Below are positions 22,547 through 33,755 of a DNA stretch of 64,000 nt, piece by piece (within the stretch, counting starts at the first letter, position 1; every line of letters starts with the position of its first letter). Source of the DNA: Dipteris shenzhenensis (taxonomy: Eukaryota > Polypodiophyta > Polypodiopsida > Gleicheniales); assembly GCA_047967505.1 (NCBI GenBank), contig CM106541.1. One strand, given 5' to 3'. Under the pieces are notes generated by a model. That model had not been told where the DNA came from. It did no database searches and saw nothing but the letters and a program-made list of their open reading frames with translations. A program made the position numbers and the translations under genes.

Positions 22547-22558
22547 TGGTATCAGAGC
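22547..22558 (+). other. Primer binding site of element 2
   Basis: TGGTATCAGAGC directly after the 5' LTR. Confidence 0.9.
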
Positions 22559-23091
22559 CTTGTTCGTGGTAAGGAGCTCAAGAAAGCAAACCAAGTTCGC
22601 GGTGTCCTGGTAAGAGGACCAGGTTTGCTTTCCTATTTCGAGTTTGGGAGCAAATCTCTGCAGGTAGCACAGCCAGAAGTGCAAGAGTGCACTGTCTTAG
22701 ATTGAGACACCCTTCGTGGTGTGGCGAGAGCGCAGTATATGCTGCGGGAAAGGGCGAAGCCATGAGTGACTTTATTTTTCTGATTCGAGGCCATTTCAAG
22801 GCCCATTTTGAAGGCGGAAGTTCTTTGCAGGCACTCAAAAAAAGGCCCTGTTCTTGTTGTGCAACCACTGCTCGCGGCTGGTCGGTGAAAAGTTGCCGTA
22901 GAAATTGCATCGTATGCCTGTGTGCAGAGATATTGGGAGTTGCAAAATCATGCTTGTTGCCTGTTGATGCAAAATCGTCATTAGGAAGTGACTGTGTGGT
23001 CAAATACCACTTTTGTCAGTTTTGCAGATCTACCAGTGTGAGGCAAAAGCTGTGTTTTTTGCAGTGACAGAATATTTTGCAATGTTCTGTA

Positions 23092-26000
23092 ATGGCGTCT
23101 GATTCTCTTTCACAGATTGTCACTAAACAGCTTGACAAGAACAACTTCCAGGCATGGAAGTTTAGAATGATGAATTTCCTTATGGGAAAAGGCTATTGGG
23201 AGTTTATTACAGGAAATGAGGAAGAACTAGTTCTTCCTAATGTTCCCAATCAACAGGAAATGCAGGCATTTAAAGGATGGCATGAGAGATCCAGAAAAGT
23301 TATGTACTGGCTGTCTATCAGCATTTTGGATTCTATGATTGTGCATATTCAGGATGAAAGTATGCCAAAGGAGGCATGGGATACTTTAGCAAAAATGTAC
23401 AGCACAAATACGCAAGCCAGGAAAATGCAGCTCAAACAGGAGTTGCATAATGTGCAGAGAGAAAATTTGAGCATCAATGACTACCACATGAAGGTGAAGA
23501 AAATTGCAGATGCACTTGCTTCCATTGGGTCACCAGTGGAAGATGATGATCTAGTTTCTATGACCTTGAATGGTCTAGGAAAGGATTATGCACAGTTTCG
23601 GACATCCATTGCAGTCCGTGAAAAATTTCCTGATTTTGAAGAGTTGTTTGCTCTTCTAATTTCTGAAGAGCAGAGAAATGGGGGTGCATCTTCTTCAGGA
23701 GGAGCTTCAAAAGAAACTATCTTCTACTCAAATGCTGGAAGAGGTAGAGGCAGAGGAAGAGGAGGCCGATCTGCAGGACATGGTAGAAATCAGAATATGT
23801 AGCAAAGTCAAGAAAACCAGTCCTATGGAGGATGACATGGTAACTCTAGAGGCAGGGGGGGCCAAAGAGGCCATGGTGGATGGCAGAGAGGCAAAAATGC
23901 AAACAACAATGTTGAATGCTACTACTATGGTAAAATGGGTCATATGGCTAAGGACTGCTACAAAAAGCAGAATGACATTATGAATGGAAAATTGCAGTAA
24001 GGCAATTATGCATCTTCTAGTAGACAGGGTGATGACAGAAATGAGCATCTATTTATGGTGCAGCACATGACCAATTCTATGACAAGTGCAGAAGAATGAA
24101 ATGATGTGTGGTATGTTGACTCAGGTGCATCAAACCACATGACAGGTCATGCGGAGTGGATGCAGGATGCAAGGAAAATGAAAAAACCAGGATTTGTGGA
24201 GACTGGTGATGATACTGCACATTTTATTGTGCAGATTGGTAAAATTCCTTTGTCTATGTAGGATGGGAAAAAGAAATACCTGTCTGATGTATTTCATGTC
24301 CCGAACATTACTTAGAACCTAGTTTCTATTGGTCAAATGGTTGAGCAGGGCTTGCAGGTCAGATTTAATCCTCATGGATGCTTTGTTGAGGATATGAAAA
24401 ATAACGGTCGCTTGATAGCAAAAGGAAAGAAAAAAGGCAGGATGTTTACGTTGGATGCAGACATGCCTGAACTGAGTGCAGCAATGTTTGCACATGGGAC
24501 CGGTGTAGTTGCAGATATTGATATCTGGCACAAACGCATTGGTCATGTTAATATACAGCGACTTAAATCAATGCAAGCCCAAAATATTGTTGCAGGATTG
24601 CCTAAATTCAAGGTTGCAGAAATGCACAAGGTTTGTGAAGCCTGTCAATTTGGAAAACAGGCAAGGAAACCATTTCCTAGGCATGTTCAAGAGAGTAAAA
24701 AGCCATTGGAATTAATCCACTCTGATGTGTGGACTACTAAAGCTGCATCTATTGGAGGCTGTCACGATTTTGTCACTTTTATTGATGACTTCAGCAGAAA
24801 AGTTTGGGTGTATTTTATGAAAAAGAAAAGTGAGGGGTTTGGGCACTTCAAAGCTTTTAAAGCTATGGTTGAAAAAGAAACAGGCCTGCAAATAAAATGC
24901 CTAAGGTCAGATGGAGGGGGAGACTACCTCCCAAATGAGTTTGCAAGGTTCCTGCAGGAGCATGGCATAAAGTAGCAATATTCATGCAGTTATACCCCAC
25001 AGCAAAATGGACTTGCAGAAAGGAAAAACAGGCATATTAGAGAGGTATCTCGGGCTATGCTAAATGAAAAAGATCTACCAGATTATTATTGGGCTAAAGC
25101 AGTTGCTACAGTAGTTTACATAATGAACAGGACTCCCACTGCAGCAATACATGGCATGACACTAGAGGAGATGTATACTGGTAGGAAACCAGACATTTCT
25201 CATTTGAAAATTTTTAATTACATTGCCTATGTTCATGTGCCAGACGAGTTGAGGTTCAAGTTGGATCCAAAAGCTGAGAAGTGCATCTTTATTGGTTATT
25301 CTCTACAGCAGAAAGGGTATAGATGCTATAACCCTTCTTCTCGTAAGTTCACAGTGAGCAGAGATGTTGTTTTTGATGAGATGAGCAGCTGGTATAAACC
25401 AGTAAATGTGATGATTGATGTAGATGCACCAAATGGTAATGCTGCACAAAATTCATAGCAGCAATCACAAAATATCAATGGACCTGTAGTGTCCTCTAGC
25501 AGTGGTTCACATACTTTGCCATGGACAGGCATATTAAGATCAGCAGAATCTCAAAGCAATGTAGATAGTGGTACGCAGGTATCACGAAAAGGAAAAGAGA
25601 AGGTAGATCAGCCCATGTTTGATGTGAATGCAGGTCACTCTTATGTGGATGGTGAATCCAGTGGCTCAGAACAGAGCATTGATGATGAGTTGGGTATTCC
25701 TTCTATTGTTACACCTGGAGTAAAGAAGACCAGGGATGTTTTGAGAGCACCTAGAAGTGAGCCTATTTTGCACAGGTCTACTAGAGCTAGGTATCCTATG
25801 GATAGGCTAAAATATGATGGATTTACAGCCATTCTCTATGCCTATATGGTCAAAGTGATATAGGAACCAAAACCTACTTCTTTTGAGCAAGCCATGGGAA
25901 ATGAAAAATGGAGAAAGCCATGGATGAAGAAATGGATGCCTTGGAAGCAAATGCTACATGGGAATTGGTGCCTTTGACTAAAGACAAGAATGCAATTGGT

Positions 26001-27452
26001 TGTAAGTGGGTTTATAAGATCAAGCACAATGCAGATGGTTCTGTGAATAGATACAAGGCAAGATTAGTTGTCAAGGGGTATGCACAGACATATGGCATTG
26101 ATTATGAAGAAACATTCAGTCCGGTTGCAAGGATGGCAACCGTAAGAGCAGCCATTGCTATGGCTGCATCAAAGGGATGGTCTTTACATCAAATGGATGT
26201 AAAGAATGCCTTCTTGCATGGTGATTTGCAAGAAGAGGTCTTTATGGAGCAGCCACCAGGTTATGTTCATGCTATTCATCCTGAGTTTGTTTGCAGGTTG
26301 AAGAAAGCCTTGTATGGCTTGAAGCAAGCACCTAGAGCATGGTCTGACAAGATAGGATAGTATCTTGTCACTATTGGCTTTCAGATTTCCAAGGCAGATT
26401 TCTCACTCTATGTGAGAAAAACAGAGAATGGTATTATGCTGCTTGTCATTTATGTTGATGATTTGATCATCACAGGTGATAGTGATGAAGATATCCTTCA
26501 TGTGAAAATGCTATTGAAGCAGAAGTTTGAGATGAAGGATTTGGGAGAGCTGCATTATTTCTTGGGCATTGAGGTGATTAGATCACCAAGTGGGATACAA
26601 CTCTTGCAGAGGCAGTATGGATTGGACATGCTATCCAAATATGGGATGATAGGCTGTAAGCCTATTTCAGTTCCTTTGAAGCAGAATGTGAAGCTGACCA
26701 CAGATGCAGGTGAGCTTCTAGAAGACCCTACTATGTACAGACGCATAGTAGGAAGTTTGATTTATATGACTATTACCAGGCCAGATTTAAGCTATGCTGT
26801 TGGATTGGTAAGTCAGTTTATGCAGGCTCCAAGGAAACTGCATTTGGATGCGGTTAGACGCATACTCAGGTATGTGAAGTCCACATTATAGTATGGACTA
26901 TTTTATGAGGCTGGGGTTCAGATACAGTTGCATGGATACACTGATGGTGATTGGGCTGGTAGTACTTCTGATAGACGATTTACCAGTGGATATGTGTTCT
27001 CTTTTGGGAGTGCTGCAGTCACCTGGAGCAGCAAGAAACAGCCTACAGTTGCCTTGTCGAGCACAGAGCCTGAGTACAGGGGTGCAGCAATGGCTGCATG
27101 TGAGGTAGCTTGGTTGCATAAGCTACTTTATGATATGCATCAGTCTACAGATGGGCCAGTTGTCATTTATTGTGACAACATGAGAAGTATACACTTGGCA
27201 AATAACCCAGTCTATCATGCTAGAACAAAGCACATTGAGGTGCATTATCACTATGTGCGGGAGAAGGTTTCACTAGGTCTTATTGATCTAGTTTATGTCA
27301 GCACAGAGGATCAGGTAGCTAACATATTCACGAAGGCATTGGGTGCAGAGAAGCTGCGCAAGTTCAGAGACCTGCTTGGTGTGCAAGGATTGGGATTGAG
27401 CTCGAGGGGGAGTGTTGAGATTTCGAGCTCCACTTGCGATATGCTAGGGTGA
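23092..27452 (+). pseudogene. Gag-pol of copia element 2
   Basis: Gag starts at ATG 23092 (MASDSLSQIVTKQLDKNNF) and is of the UBN2/DUF4219 copia type. Its zinc knuckle near 23917-23960 reads ECYYYGKMGHMAKDC, so the second Cys is lost. Protease has WYVDSGASNHMTGH near 24107-24150. GAG-pre-integrase has DIWHKRIGHVN and CEACQFGKQARKPFP. Integrase shows LIHSDVW, the SDGGGDY position and NGLAERKNRHI. Reverse transcriptase (25990-26480) has [33 protein letters not shown] and an intact YVDD. RNase H (26928-27400) has YTDGDWAGS, VALSSTEPEY and HIEVHYHYVR. Stops lie at 23800, 23833, 23998, 24097, 24259, 24313, 24973, 25456, 25861, 26358 and 26889, and a 1-bp loss near 25911 shifts the frame. Comparison with sister copies shows seven of these are CAG to TAG. 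Confidence 0.93.
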
Positions 27453-27764
27453 CCGTTGTGCATTTATGTCACCGACTTGTTAGTTGCAGATGCGGTTGGT
27501 ACACCGCCCACGAATAAGAGCTGGAAGACAGCTATCCTTATCTACTCTAGTTTGTGGCTCAGTTAGTATGCCACATTAGTTAGTTGAGTTTGGTTTGAGA
27601 CCCACATATAGGGTTCTTCTATTTCTTTGTACTAGAGTTCTTTTGGCTTTCACAACTAAGAAGAGGAAAACTGTTTTCAGCCTCCATGTGTGTGTGTATT
27701 CCCCCATTGTGTATGTGAGAAAGCCACAAGTGAGACTCCTTCCCTCTCTCCCACTATCTTCACA
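27413..27764 (+). repeat. 3' LTR of element 2
   Basis: 352 bp, beginning TGTTGAGATTTCGAGC after the purine tract CGAGGGGGAG and ending CTATCTTCACA, followed by the target copy GTGAC. The short coding tail of RNase H ends in or just past this LTR. Confidence 0.93.
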
Positions 27765-27769
27765 GTGAC
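27765..27769 (+). repeat. Target-site duplication GTGAC, right copy
   Basis: Exact match of 22190-22194; the sequence after it (TGTGTGGTCAAATACC) continues the leader of element 1. Confidence 0.93.
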
Positions 27770-27868
27770 TGTGTGGTCAAATACCACTTTCGTCAGTGTT
27801 GCAGATTTGCCCTTGTGAGGCAGAAGCTATGTTTTTTGCAGTGACAGAATATTTTACAGTGTTCTATA

Positions 27869-29358
27869 ATGGTGTCTGATTCTTTTTCACAGATTGTCAC
27901 TGAAAAGCTTGACAAGAACAACTTCCAAGCATAGAAGTTTAAAATGACAAATTTCCTTATGGAAAAAGGCTATTGGGAGTTCATTACAAGAAATGAAGAA
28001 GAACCAGTTCTTCCTAATGTTCCCAATCAACAGGAAATGCAGGCATTTAAAGGATGGCATGAGAGAGCCAAAAAAGTTATGTACTAGCTGTCTATCAGTA
28101 TTTCAGATTCTATGATTGTGCATATTCAAGATGCAAGTATGCCAAAGGAGGCATGGGATACTTTGGAAAAAATGTACAGCACAAATACACAAGCCAGGAA
28201 AATGTAGCTCAAGCAAGGGTTGCACAATGTGCAGAGAGAAAATATGAGCATCAATGACTACCACATGAAGGTGAAGAAAATTGCAAATGCACTTGCTTCC
28301 ATTGGGTTGCCAGTGGAAGATGATGATTTAGTTTTTGTGACCTTGAATGGTATAGGAAAGGATTATGCATAGTTTCGGACATCCATTACCGTCCGTGAAA
28401 AATTTCTTGATTTTGAGGAGTTGTTTACTCTTCTAATTTCTGAAGAGCAGAGAAATGGTGGTGCATCTTCTTTAGGAGGAACATCAAAAGAAACTGTCTT
28501 CTAATCAAATGCTAGAAAGGGTAGAGGCAGAGGTAGAGCAGGTCGATCTGGAGGCCATGGTAGAAATCAAAATATGTAGCAAACTCAAGAAAACCAGACC
28601 TATGGAGGAGGACGTGGTAACTCTAGAGGAAGGGGGAGCCAAACAAGTCGTGGTCGATGGTAGAGAGGCCAAAATGCAAACAACAATGTTAAATGCTAGT
28701 ACTATGGTAAAATGAGTCATATGGCTAAAGACTGCTATAAAAAGTAGAATGACATCATGAATGGAAAATTGCAGCAAGAGAATTATGCATCTTCTAGTAG
28801 AGAGGGTGATGACAGAAATGAGCATCTGTTTATGGTGCAGCACATGACCAATTCTCTGACAAGTGCAGAAGAATGAAATGATGTGTGGTATGTTGACTCA
28901 GGTGCATCAAACCACATGACAGGTCATGCGGAGTGGATACAGGATGCAAGGAAAATGAAAAAACTAGGAAAATTCTGTGACAAGTGCAGAAGAAAGCAAT
29001 GATGTGTGGTATGTTGACTCGGTGCATCAAACCACATGAGAGGTCATGCAGAATGGATGCAGGATGCAAGGGAAATGGAAAGACTAGGATTTGTGGAGAT
29101 TGGTGATGATACTACACATTCTATTGTGCAGATTGGTAAAATTCCTTTGTCTATGCAGGATGGGAAAAAGAAATACCTATCTAATGTATTTCATGTCCCG
29201 AATATCACCAAGAACCTGGTTTTTATTAGTCAAATGGTTGAGCAGGGCTTGCAGGTCAGATTTAATCCTCATGGATGCTTTGTTGAGGATATGAAAAATA
29301 ATGGTTGCTTGATAGCAAAAGGAAAGAAGAAGGGCAGGATGTTTACGTTGGATGTAGA
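27869..29358 (+). pseudogene. Gag and protease of copia element 1 (degraded)
   Basis: Begins ATG GTG TCT GAT at 27869 and follows the element 2 gag, with many stops (TAG in place of the Trp of QAWKF, at MYWLSIS, at ARKMQL and at YAQF, and others). The zinc knuckle has a stop and lost Cys residues. A TAG at 28745 sits just after the knuckle, at the same place as in elements 3 and 4. The protease segment is present twice because of a 121-bp duplication, and the second copy reads on through IGKIPLSMQDGKKKYLSNVF and GCFVEDMKNNGCLIAKGKKK. The frame ends where foreign sequence begins after GATGTAGA at 29358. Confidence 0.88.
28861..29102 (+). repeat. 121-bp duplication across the protease active site
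   Basis: AAGTGCAGAAGAA at 28861 recurs at 28982, and both copies contain the VDSGASNHM coding sequence. The left copy carries element 2-type variants (GAATGAAATGATG, GCGGAGTGGAT). The right copy carries variants found in elements 3 and 4 (GAAAGCAATGATG, GCAGAATGGATG). This suggests recombination between relatives rather than simple slippage. Confidence 0.85.
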
Positions 29359-31582
29359 AAATGTCGTGAACAACAGGTGCAAGAAGCTATTCTCTATGCT
29401 CAGTGCCAATTCAACACAGTAGTCAATAAGGACCAAAGTAGGGGAAGGGTCTCCAATCCCCCCTTGGCCTACATCGACACGAGCAACCCCATCTGAGAGA
29501 AGAACTTGATGCCACCAATCACCTCCACTCCTAGGTTTGAATCTGCCACTCTAAGCACAGTGGACCCACATGCACTAGGTCGCCACCACAAAGCTCTTGC
29601 AAGCCCAGGGCTATTACCAAGGCAAGTAGGTCGCTTGGGTCCAGAAGTTTCCTACAGTACCAAATACGCGATGCCAACCCACAGGGGTTTAGAAGGTAGT
29701 AACACAAGGAGCTGTGTCAACCCTAGATGCAGATCCACAAGAACCTACCCTTGAACCCGTGGACAGGCCCCCAAGCCCCGAAGTGCCATGATTCCATGAA
29801 TAGTGCAACTCAACAAGAAGGTCACCTAGGTTATCGAGGAAGCAACACAAGAGCCGACCCCTAGAAAGGGCTAAGTTACACAACAACCTTCCTCCAGGCC
29901 TATGCGTATGCCATCAAAGGATGTCTTATTCACGAGAGCACCCGCAATGCTACCCAGACATAACCTGCCTACTATAGCAAGGGTTGTTGTACCACAAGAA
30001 CCTGTTTTCACACCGGTTATAGCCACACAAGAACCCATGTACCCTACCTCAAAAGAGCTCCATGAACACCACCATGCCAATACATCCCTGACAACCAGGA
30101 TGAGGCACAAACTCAACATGTGCTCTACTTGGCTGATGACATGGTATGCGGTAGCTCAGCATTCATCTCCATTGCATTCTACATAATTATCAAGTCCAAG
30201 TCTAGGTGAGTCTATACAGTAGGCATGCCACCACCATTCACTCGCAGCTTACAAGTCCCCGGTATCTCAATGCACCCACTCACATTCACTGTTAGCAATA
30301 GGTGGATACGAATGGTACATCTCTTGCACATTATCTTCATGATTTGCATTCTTGCATGTTGACCTCACAAGTCCACTTGACACCTAGTTCGTTCACCTCG
30401 TGTTTCCCTTTGCACGACATCCTCGACATCCACAACCACCTCCTTTTTCTCTTTTTTTCTTTTGTCCTTTTGTCCTTTTTCCCTTCTTTCCCGCTCTTCT
30501 CTCTCTCCCCCCCCCCCTCCTATTCTTCCTTCCCCACCCCCCCTCTTGTCTCTCTCAAATTTTGACAACTGTTATCCCCATGGCTGTTGCCTTACTGCTA
30601 TCCCCACAGTCATTGCCTTACTGCTATCCCCACGACCATTGCCATTATGCTATCCACATGGTCGTTGCCTTTTTACTATCCCACTAGCTGTTGCTTTTCT
30701 ACCCACCCCATGGCCCGTTGCTTCTATCTTGTCAGCCATCACCTTCCTAGTAACCCACTAATTGTTCCCATAGTTCCCATCTCGCCAACCATCGCCATAG
30801 CTCCTATCCCCATGACCCATTGCCTTATGCTATTCCCTCAACTGTAGGGATACCAAAAACTATAAAAGTACCCCCCATCCCCCTGGGTTCTCTCCTTACG
30901 AAAAAGAGCAAAACTCTATCAAATTTTTGCTAGACTTTCCCTAGCCCTCTGCCCTCTTCTAGCTTGCATTCCAACCCCCAGTAAATGTCCTCAGCCTCCT
31001 CCTCTTCCACTAATTCTCTTCTCATGCAACCTCCCTCCTTTCCCATGGATCCCGAGAATGAATTCTTTGAATTTAGCCTCCACCCCCAATTCCATATCCC
31101 ACCGGTCCCTTCGAATCCCAAAGTACACCCTCAGGGACCATCCAAATGCCCTCTGACATTCCAATAGAGGACCTACAAGTAGAGGAAGAGATCTCGACTC
31201 AATAGGATCTGCCAACATCAATTGGCACCACTCCATCCCAGTCATCCAAAAAGCACACTCCAGTCCCAACGCAAGGAGAATAATTGTGCGGTCCCAGACG
31301 CACTTGCTGCTTGGAGAGGTGTGGCTGCTGTAACTCAGTCGATGCACCATCCACTCCCGATCTGCCTATGAGGGACACAACTACACCCTCCACTACCACG
31401 CATATCAAGCACTCAAGGAGCTAGAGGTTCAATCCTCTCTAGCACTGACAAGTCTTGCATTCGTTGGCGGACCACCTCCCCTATCAACTGGACATGAAGC
31501 TACTGTGAGAATTCCTCTAGGCCTACAACTGCAACACCAACGTTTGATTGCTACGTGATGCGATAGGCACCCCCCACTTCTA
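29359..31582. other. 2.2-kb foreign segment inside element 1
   Basis: Flanked by element 1 sequence that, by comparison with element 2, lacks 67 bp (counterpart of 24462-24528). No target duplication and no clear terminal repeats. Contents: C-rich runs (30505-30545), a 26-bp minisatellite, and short open frames such as 30985-31167 (MSSASSSSTNSLLMQPPSFP, then DPENEFFEFSLHPQFHIPP) with protein-like composition but no family I recognise. It looks like filler acquired during break repair, or an old unidentified element. Confidence 0.6.
30565..30845. repeat. 26-bp minisatellite
   Basis: The unit TTGCCTTACTGCTATCCCCA plus a variable CGGTCG-like end repeats with anchors at 30589, 30615, 30641, 30667, 30693 and 30720 (spacing 26, 26, 26, 26, 27), then decays to about 30845. 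Because 26 is not a multiple of three, open frames cycle through all phases and are not meaningful. Confidence 0.85.
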
Positions 31583-31928
31583 CATAAACGCATTGGTCAT
31601 GTTAATGTACAATGACTTAAATCAATGCAAGCCCAAAATATTGTTGCAGGATTGCCTGTTGCAGAAATGTATAAGGTATGTGAAGCCTATCAATTTGGAA
31701 AATAGGCAAGGAAACCACATCTTAGACATGTTCAAAAGAGTAAGAAGCCATTGGAATTAATCCACTCTAATGTGTGGACTACTAAAGCTGCATCTATTGG
31801 AGGCTATCATTATTTTGTCACTTTTATTGATGACTACAACAGAAAAGTTTGGGTGTATTTTATGAAAAAGAAAAGTGAAGTGTTTAGGCATTTCAAAGCT
31901 TTTAAAGCTATGGTTAAAAAAGAAACAA
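31583..31928 (+). pseudogene. Integrase fragment of copia element 1
   Basis: Continues the element 1 pol after the foreign segment: HKRIGHVNV, then a stop, KSMQAQNIVAGLP, ELIHSNVWTTKAASIGG, FVTFIDDYNRKVWVYFMKKK and HFKAFKAMVKKET. The catalytic first Asp is changed (HSDV to HSNV), and stops lie near 31610 and 31705. The homology stops abruptly at GAAACAAG, where an AT microsatellite starts. Confidence 0.88.
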
Positions 31929-31949
31929 GTATATATATATATATCTATG

Positions 31950-32024
<75 letters not shown>

Positions 32025-32218
32025 CAGAGAGAATGTCTATATGTCTGTGGGCATGGAGAGAGAGAGAGAGAGAGAGAGAAGTCGATATAGAGTGTGTGAG
32101 TGTGTGTGTGTGTGTGTGGGCGAATAGAGAGAGAGAGAGAGAGAGGGGGGGGGGGGGAGAGAGAGATAGAGAAAAGTCAATATAGAGTATGTGTGAGTGT
32201 GTGTGTGTGGGCTAGTAG

Positions 32219-32284
<66 letters not shown>

Positions 32285-32336
32285 TTTGTGTGTGTGTGTG
32301 CACCAGTAGAGAGTGACAAAGAGAGAGGGAGGGAGG

Positions 32337-32388
<52 letters not shown>

Positions 32389-32425
32389 GGGGGGGAGAGA
32401 GAGAGAGAGAGAGAGAGAGAGTTTA
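31929..32425. repeat. AT then GA microsatellite with reversed cassettes
   Basis: AT repeats (to about 31967) give way to long GA runs. Between runs are conserved non-GA cassettes that are reverse complements of those in 33650-37214: a CTATATGTCTGTGGGCATGG type near 32034-32055, two GTGTGTGTGGGC(G/T)A(A/G)TAG types near 32078-32130 and 32175-32222, and a CACCAGTAGAGAGTGACAAAG type near 32295-32320. The array ends at an assembly gap. Confidence 0.9.
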
Positions 32426-32525
32426 NNNNNNNNNNNNNNNNNNNNNNNNNNNNNNNNNNNNNNNNNNNNNNNNNNNNNNNNNNNNNNNNNNNNNNNNNNN
32501 NNNNNNNNNNNNNNNNNNNNNNNNN
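32426..32525. other. Assembly gap of 100 N
   Basis: Exactly 100 unknown bases, the usual placeholder for a gap of unknown size. It lies between the GA array and the LINE-like fragment, so the distance and order here are not secure. Confidence 0.98.
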
Positions 32526-33645
32526 TACCCATTTCGATACAGCATAGATGCCCCTCGCCTCCCTCTCACTCGACATGAGCTCAGCCAGGTTATCAGGGCC
32601 ATATTTGTTGCAGCTACACACGTTTCGCACTTGGGTTCATCCCACGGAGCTTCCTACGAAGATGGCCACATATCGTGACCATTTTCTCAGGATTTCAGAG
32701 GATGGCTTCATCATATCCCCAGGATATATCGGCGTTCATATGTCGCACTCACTCAAGATTGCCTTGGGCCAGCTCAGGGTATCTTCCCACAGATTAGACG
32801 TTGAGGCCGGCAGGATGCGTCGTACAGCTACCGGACATAGACCCAGGCGAGAGACTAGGATATGCCCTTGTTGCACTATGGGGGAGGTGGAGACTGAGGA
32901 GCACTTTGTTTGCAGATGCCCTTTATATTATGAGATCCGTGGCAGATTTCACTTGTTTATTTGGGCACGGATTTGGACCTCTCTCTCGGATTATGGAGTA
33001 TGAGGATCAGTATTGCTTAGCATTGTTCATCAGGGAGATCACCAGATACAGAGAGAGATTCCTCAGAGAGCACCGTCTGCATCCCTGCCAGAGACCTGGT
33101 TATTCATGAGGAGCAGGACGAGGCGCAGGATCATGAGCACAGAGATAGCCCATCTTGCCAGAGAGCACCGATGGTTCCACCCCGAGGATGTACATATGAC
33201 ATGATCCGGCAGCACCGCAGGATGATCTTACACAGAGGCCGTACCCGTCGCTTTATTTCTAGACGACGGAGGATGATGGCAGATTTTCGGAGGAGATTGC
33301 TCCATGGAGACTTGGCACCGCCAGCAGCCCATTTGACACTTGCCCAGATCTTCCACTCATAGCAGGAGGCATGGTCGATGGCCATGACTTCCATCATTTC
33401 TTTGGATCACAGACCCCTTAGGGAAGACGATGTTCCTCATATTTCATATTTTACATTTTGTATCTAGGCAATTTTGGTACTCTATTTCATTTCATTTTGT
33501 ATCTAGGATTTTTGTAGCCATTTTTGGCATCTTAGCGGTATTACGATGAGGCCACCTAGTTGGCGCATCGTTGATGATGTATTTTCCTTTCGGATGATTT
33601 TGTGTCCCATAGGCCATGTATGGCCTTCCGTGGACCTTTAAATAA
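32526..33645 (+). pseudogene. LINE-like reverse transcriptase 3' fragment with RT zinc finger
   Basis: The frame at 32548-33003 reads MATYRDHFLRISEDGFIISP, LGQLRVSSHRLDVEAGRMRR and then a zinc-finger region with CPCC, EEHFVCRCPLYYEIRGRFH. This Cys2-His-Cys arrangement followed by the YYEIRGR phrase is typical of the C-terminal zf-RVT-like part of plant non-LTR elements. A frame change at about 32960 carries it on to EYEDQYCLALFIREITRYRE, and a basic region follows (33171-33362). The 3' region (33370-33640) is non-coding and ends CTTTAAATAAATTTC followed by TTTC repeats. No RT catalytic domain is visible; the 5' part is missing or lies in the gap. Confidence 0.65.
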
Positions 33646-33712
33646 ATTTCTTTCTTTCTTTCTTTCTTCTTCTCTCTCTCTCTCTCTCTCTCTGTCATCT
33701 CTCCATCTCTCT

Positions 33713-33755
<43 letters not shown>

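Larger units (their letters stand above)
22195..27764 (+). mobile_element. Copia element 2, structurally complete, nested in element 1
   Basis: A 5570-bp Ty1/copia element with both LTRs (22195-22546 and 27413-27764, 352 bp each), primer site (22547-22558), gag-pol region, purine tract (GAGGGGGAG before 27413) and a perfect 5-bp target duplication GTGAC. Domain order gag, protease, integrase, reverse transcriptase, RNase H identifies copia rather than gypsy. It inserted into the leader of a relative in the same orientation. It is the least damaged copy in the window but carries stops and a frameshift, so it cannot supply its own proteins. Confidence 0.95.
21462..31928 (+). mobile_element. Copia element 1, interrupted and lacking its 3' end
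   Basis: The 5' LTR (21462-21813, 352 bp) directly abuts the satellite. The leader begins at the primer site (21814-21825) and continues to 22194, where element 2 is inserted. It resumes at 27770, with gag from 27869, protease, and then a break at 29358. A foreign segment (29359-31582) replaces 67 bp, after which integrase sequence continues from 31583 to about 31928, where it dissolves into an AT/GA microsatellite. No reverse transcriptase, RNase H or 3' LTR of this element is present in the window. It is the outer and older element of the nest. Confidence 0.85.

Noticed and set aside
21864-23067. Open frames in the leaders of elements 1 and 2
   Set aside because: They overlap the LTR and primer region, occur on both strands, and have no conserved domain; Gag begins at 23092.
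29353-31584. Terminal inverted repeat TGTAGAA...TTCTACA around the foreign segment in element 1
   Set aside because: Comparison with element 3 shows GATGTAGA belongs to the copia itself, so the apparent 7-bp repeat is chance. There is also no target duplication.
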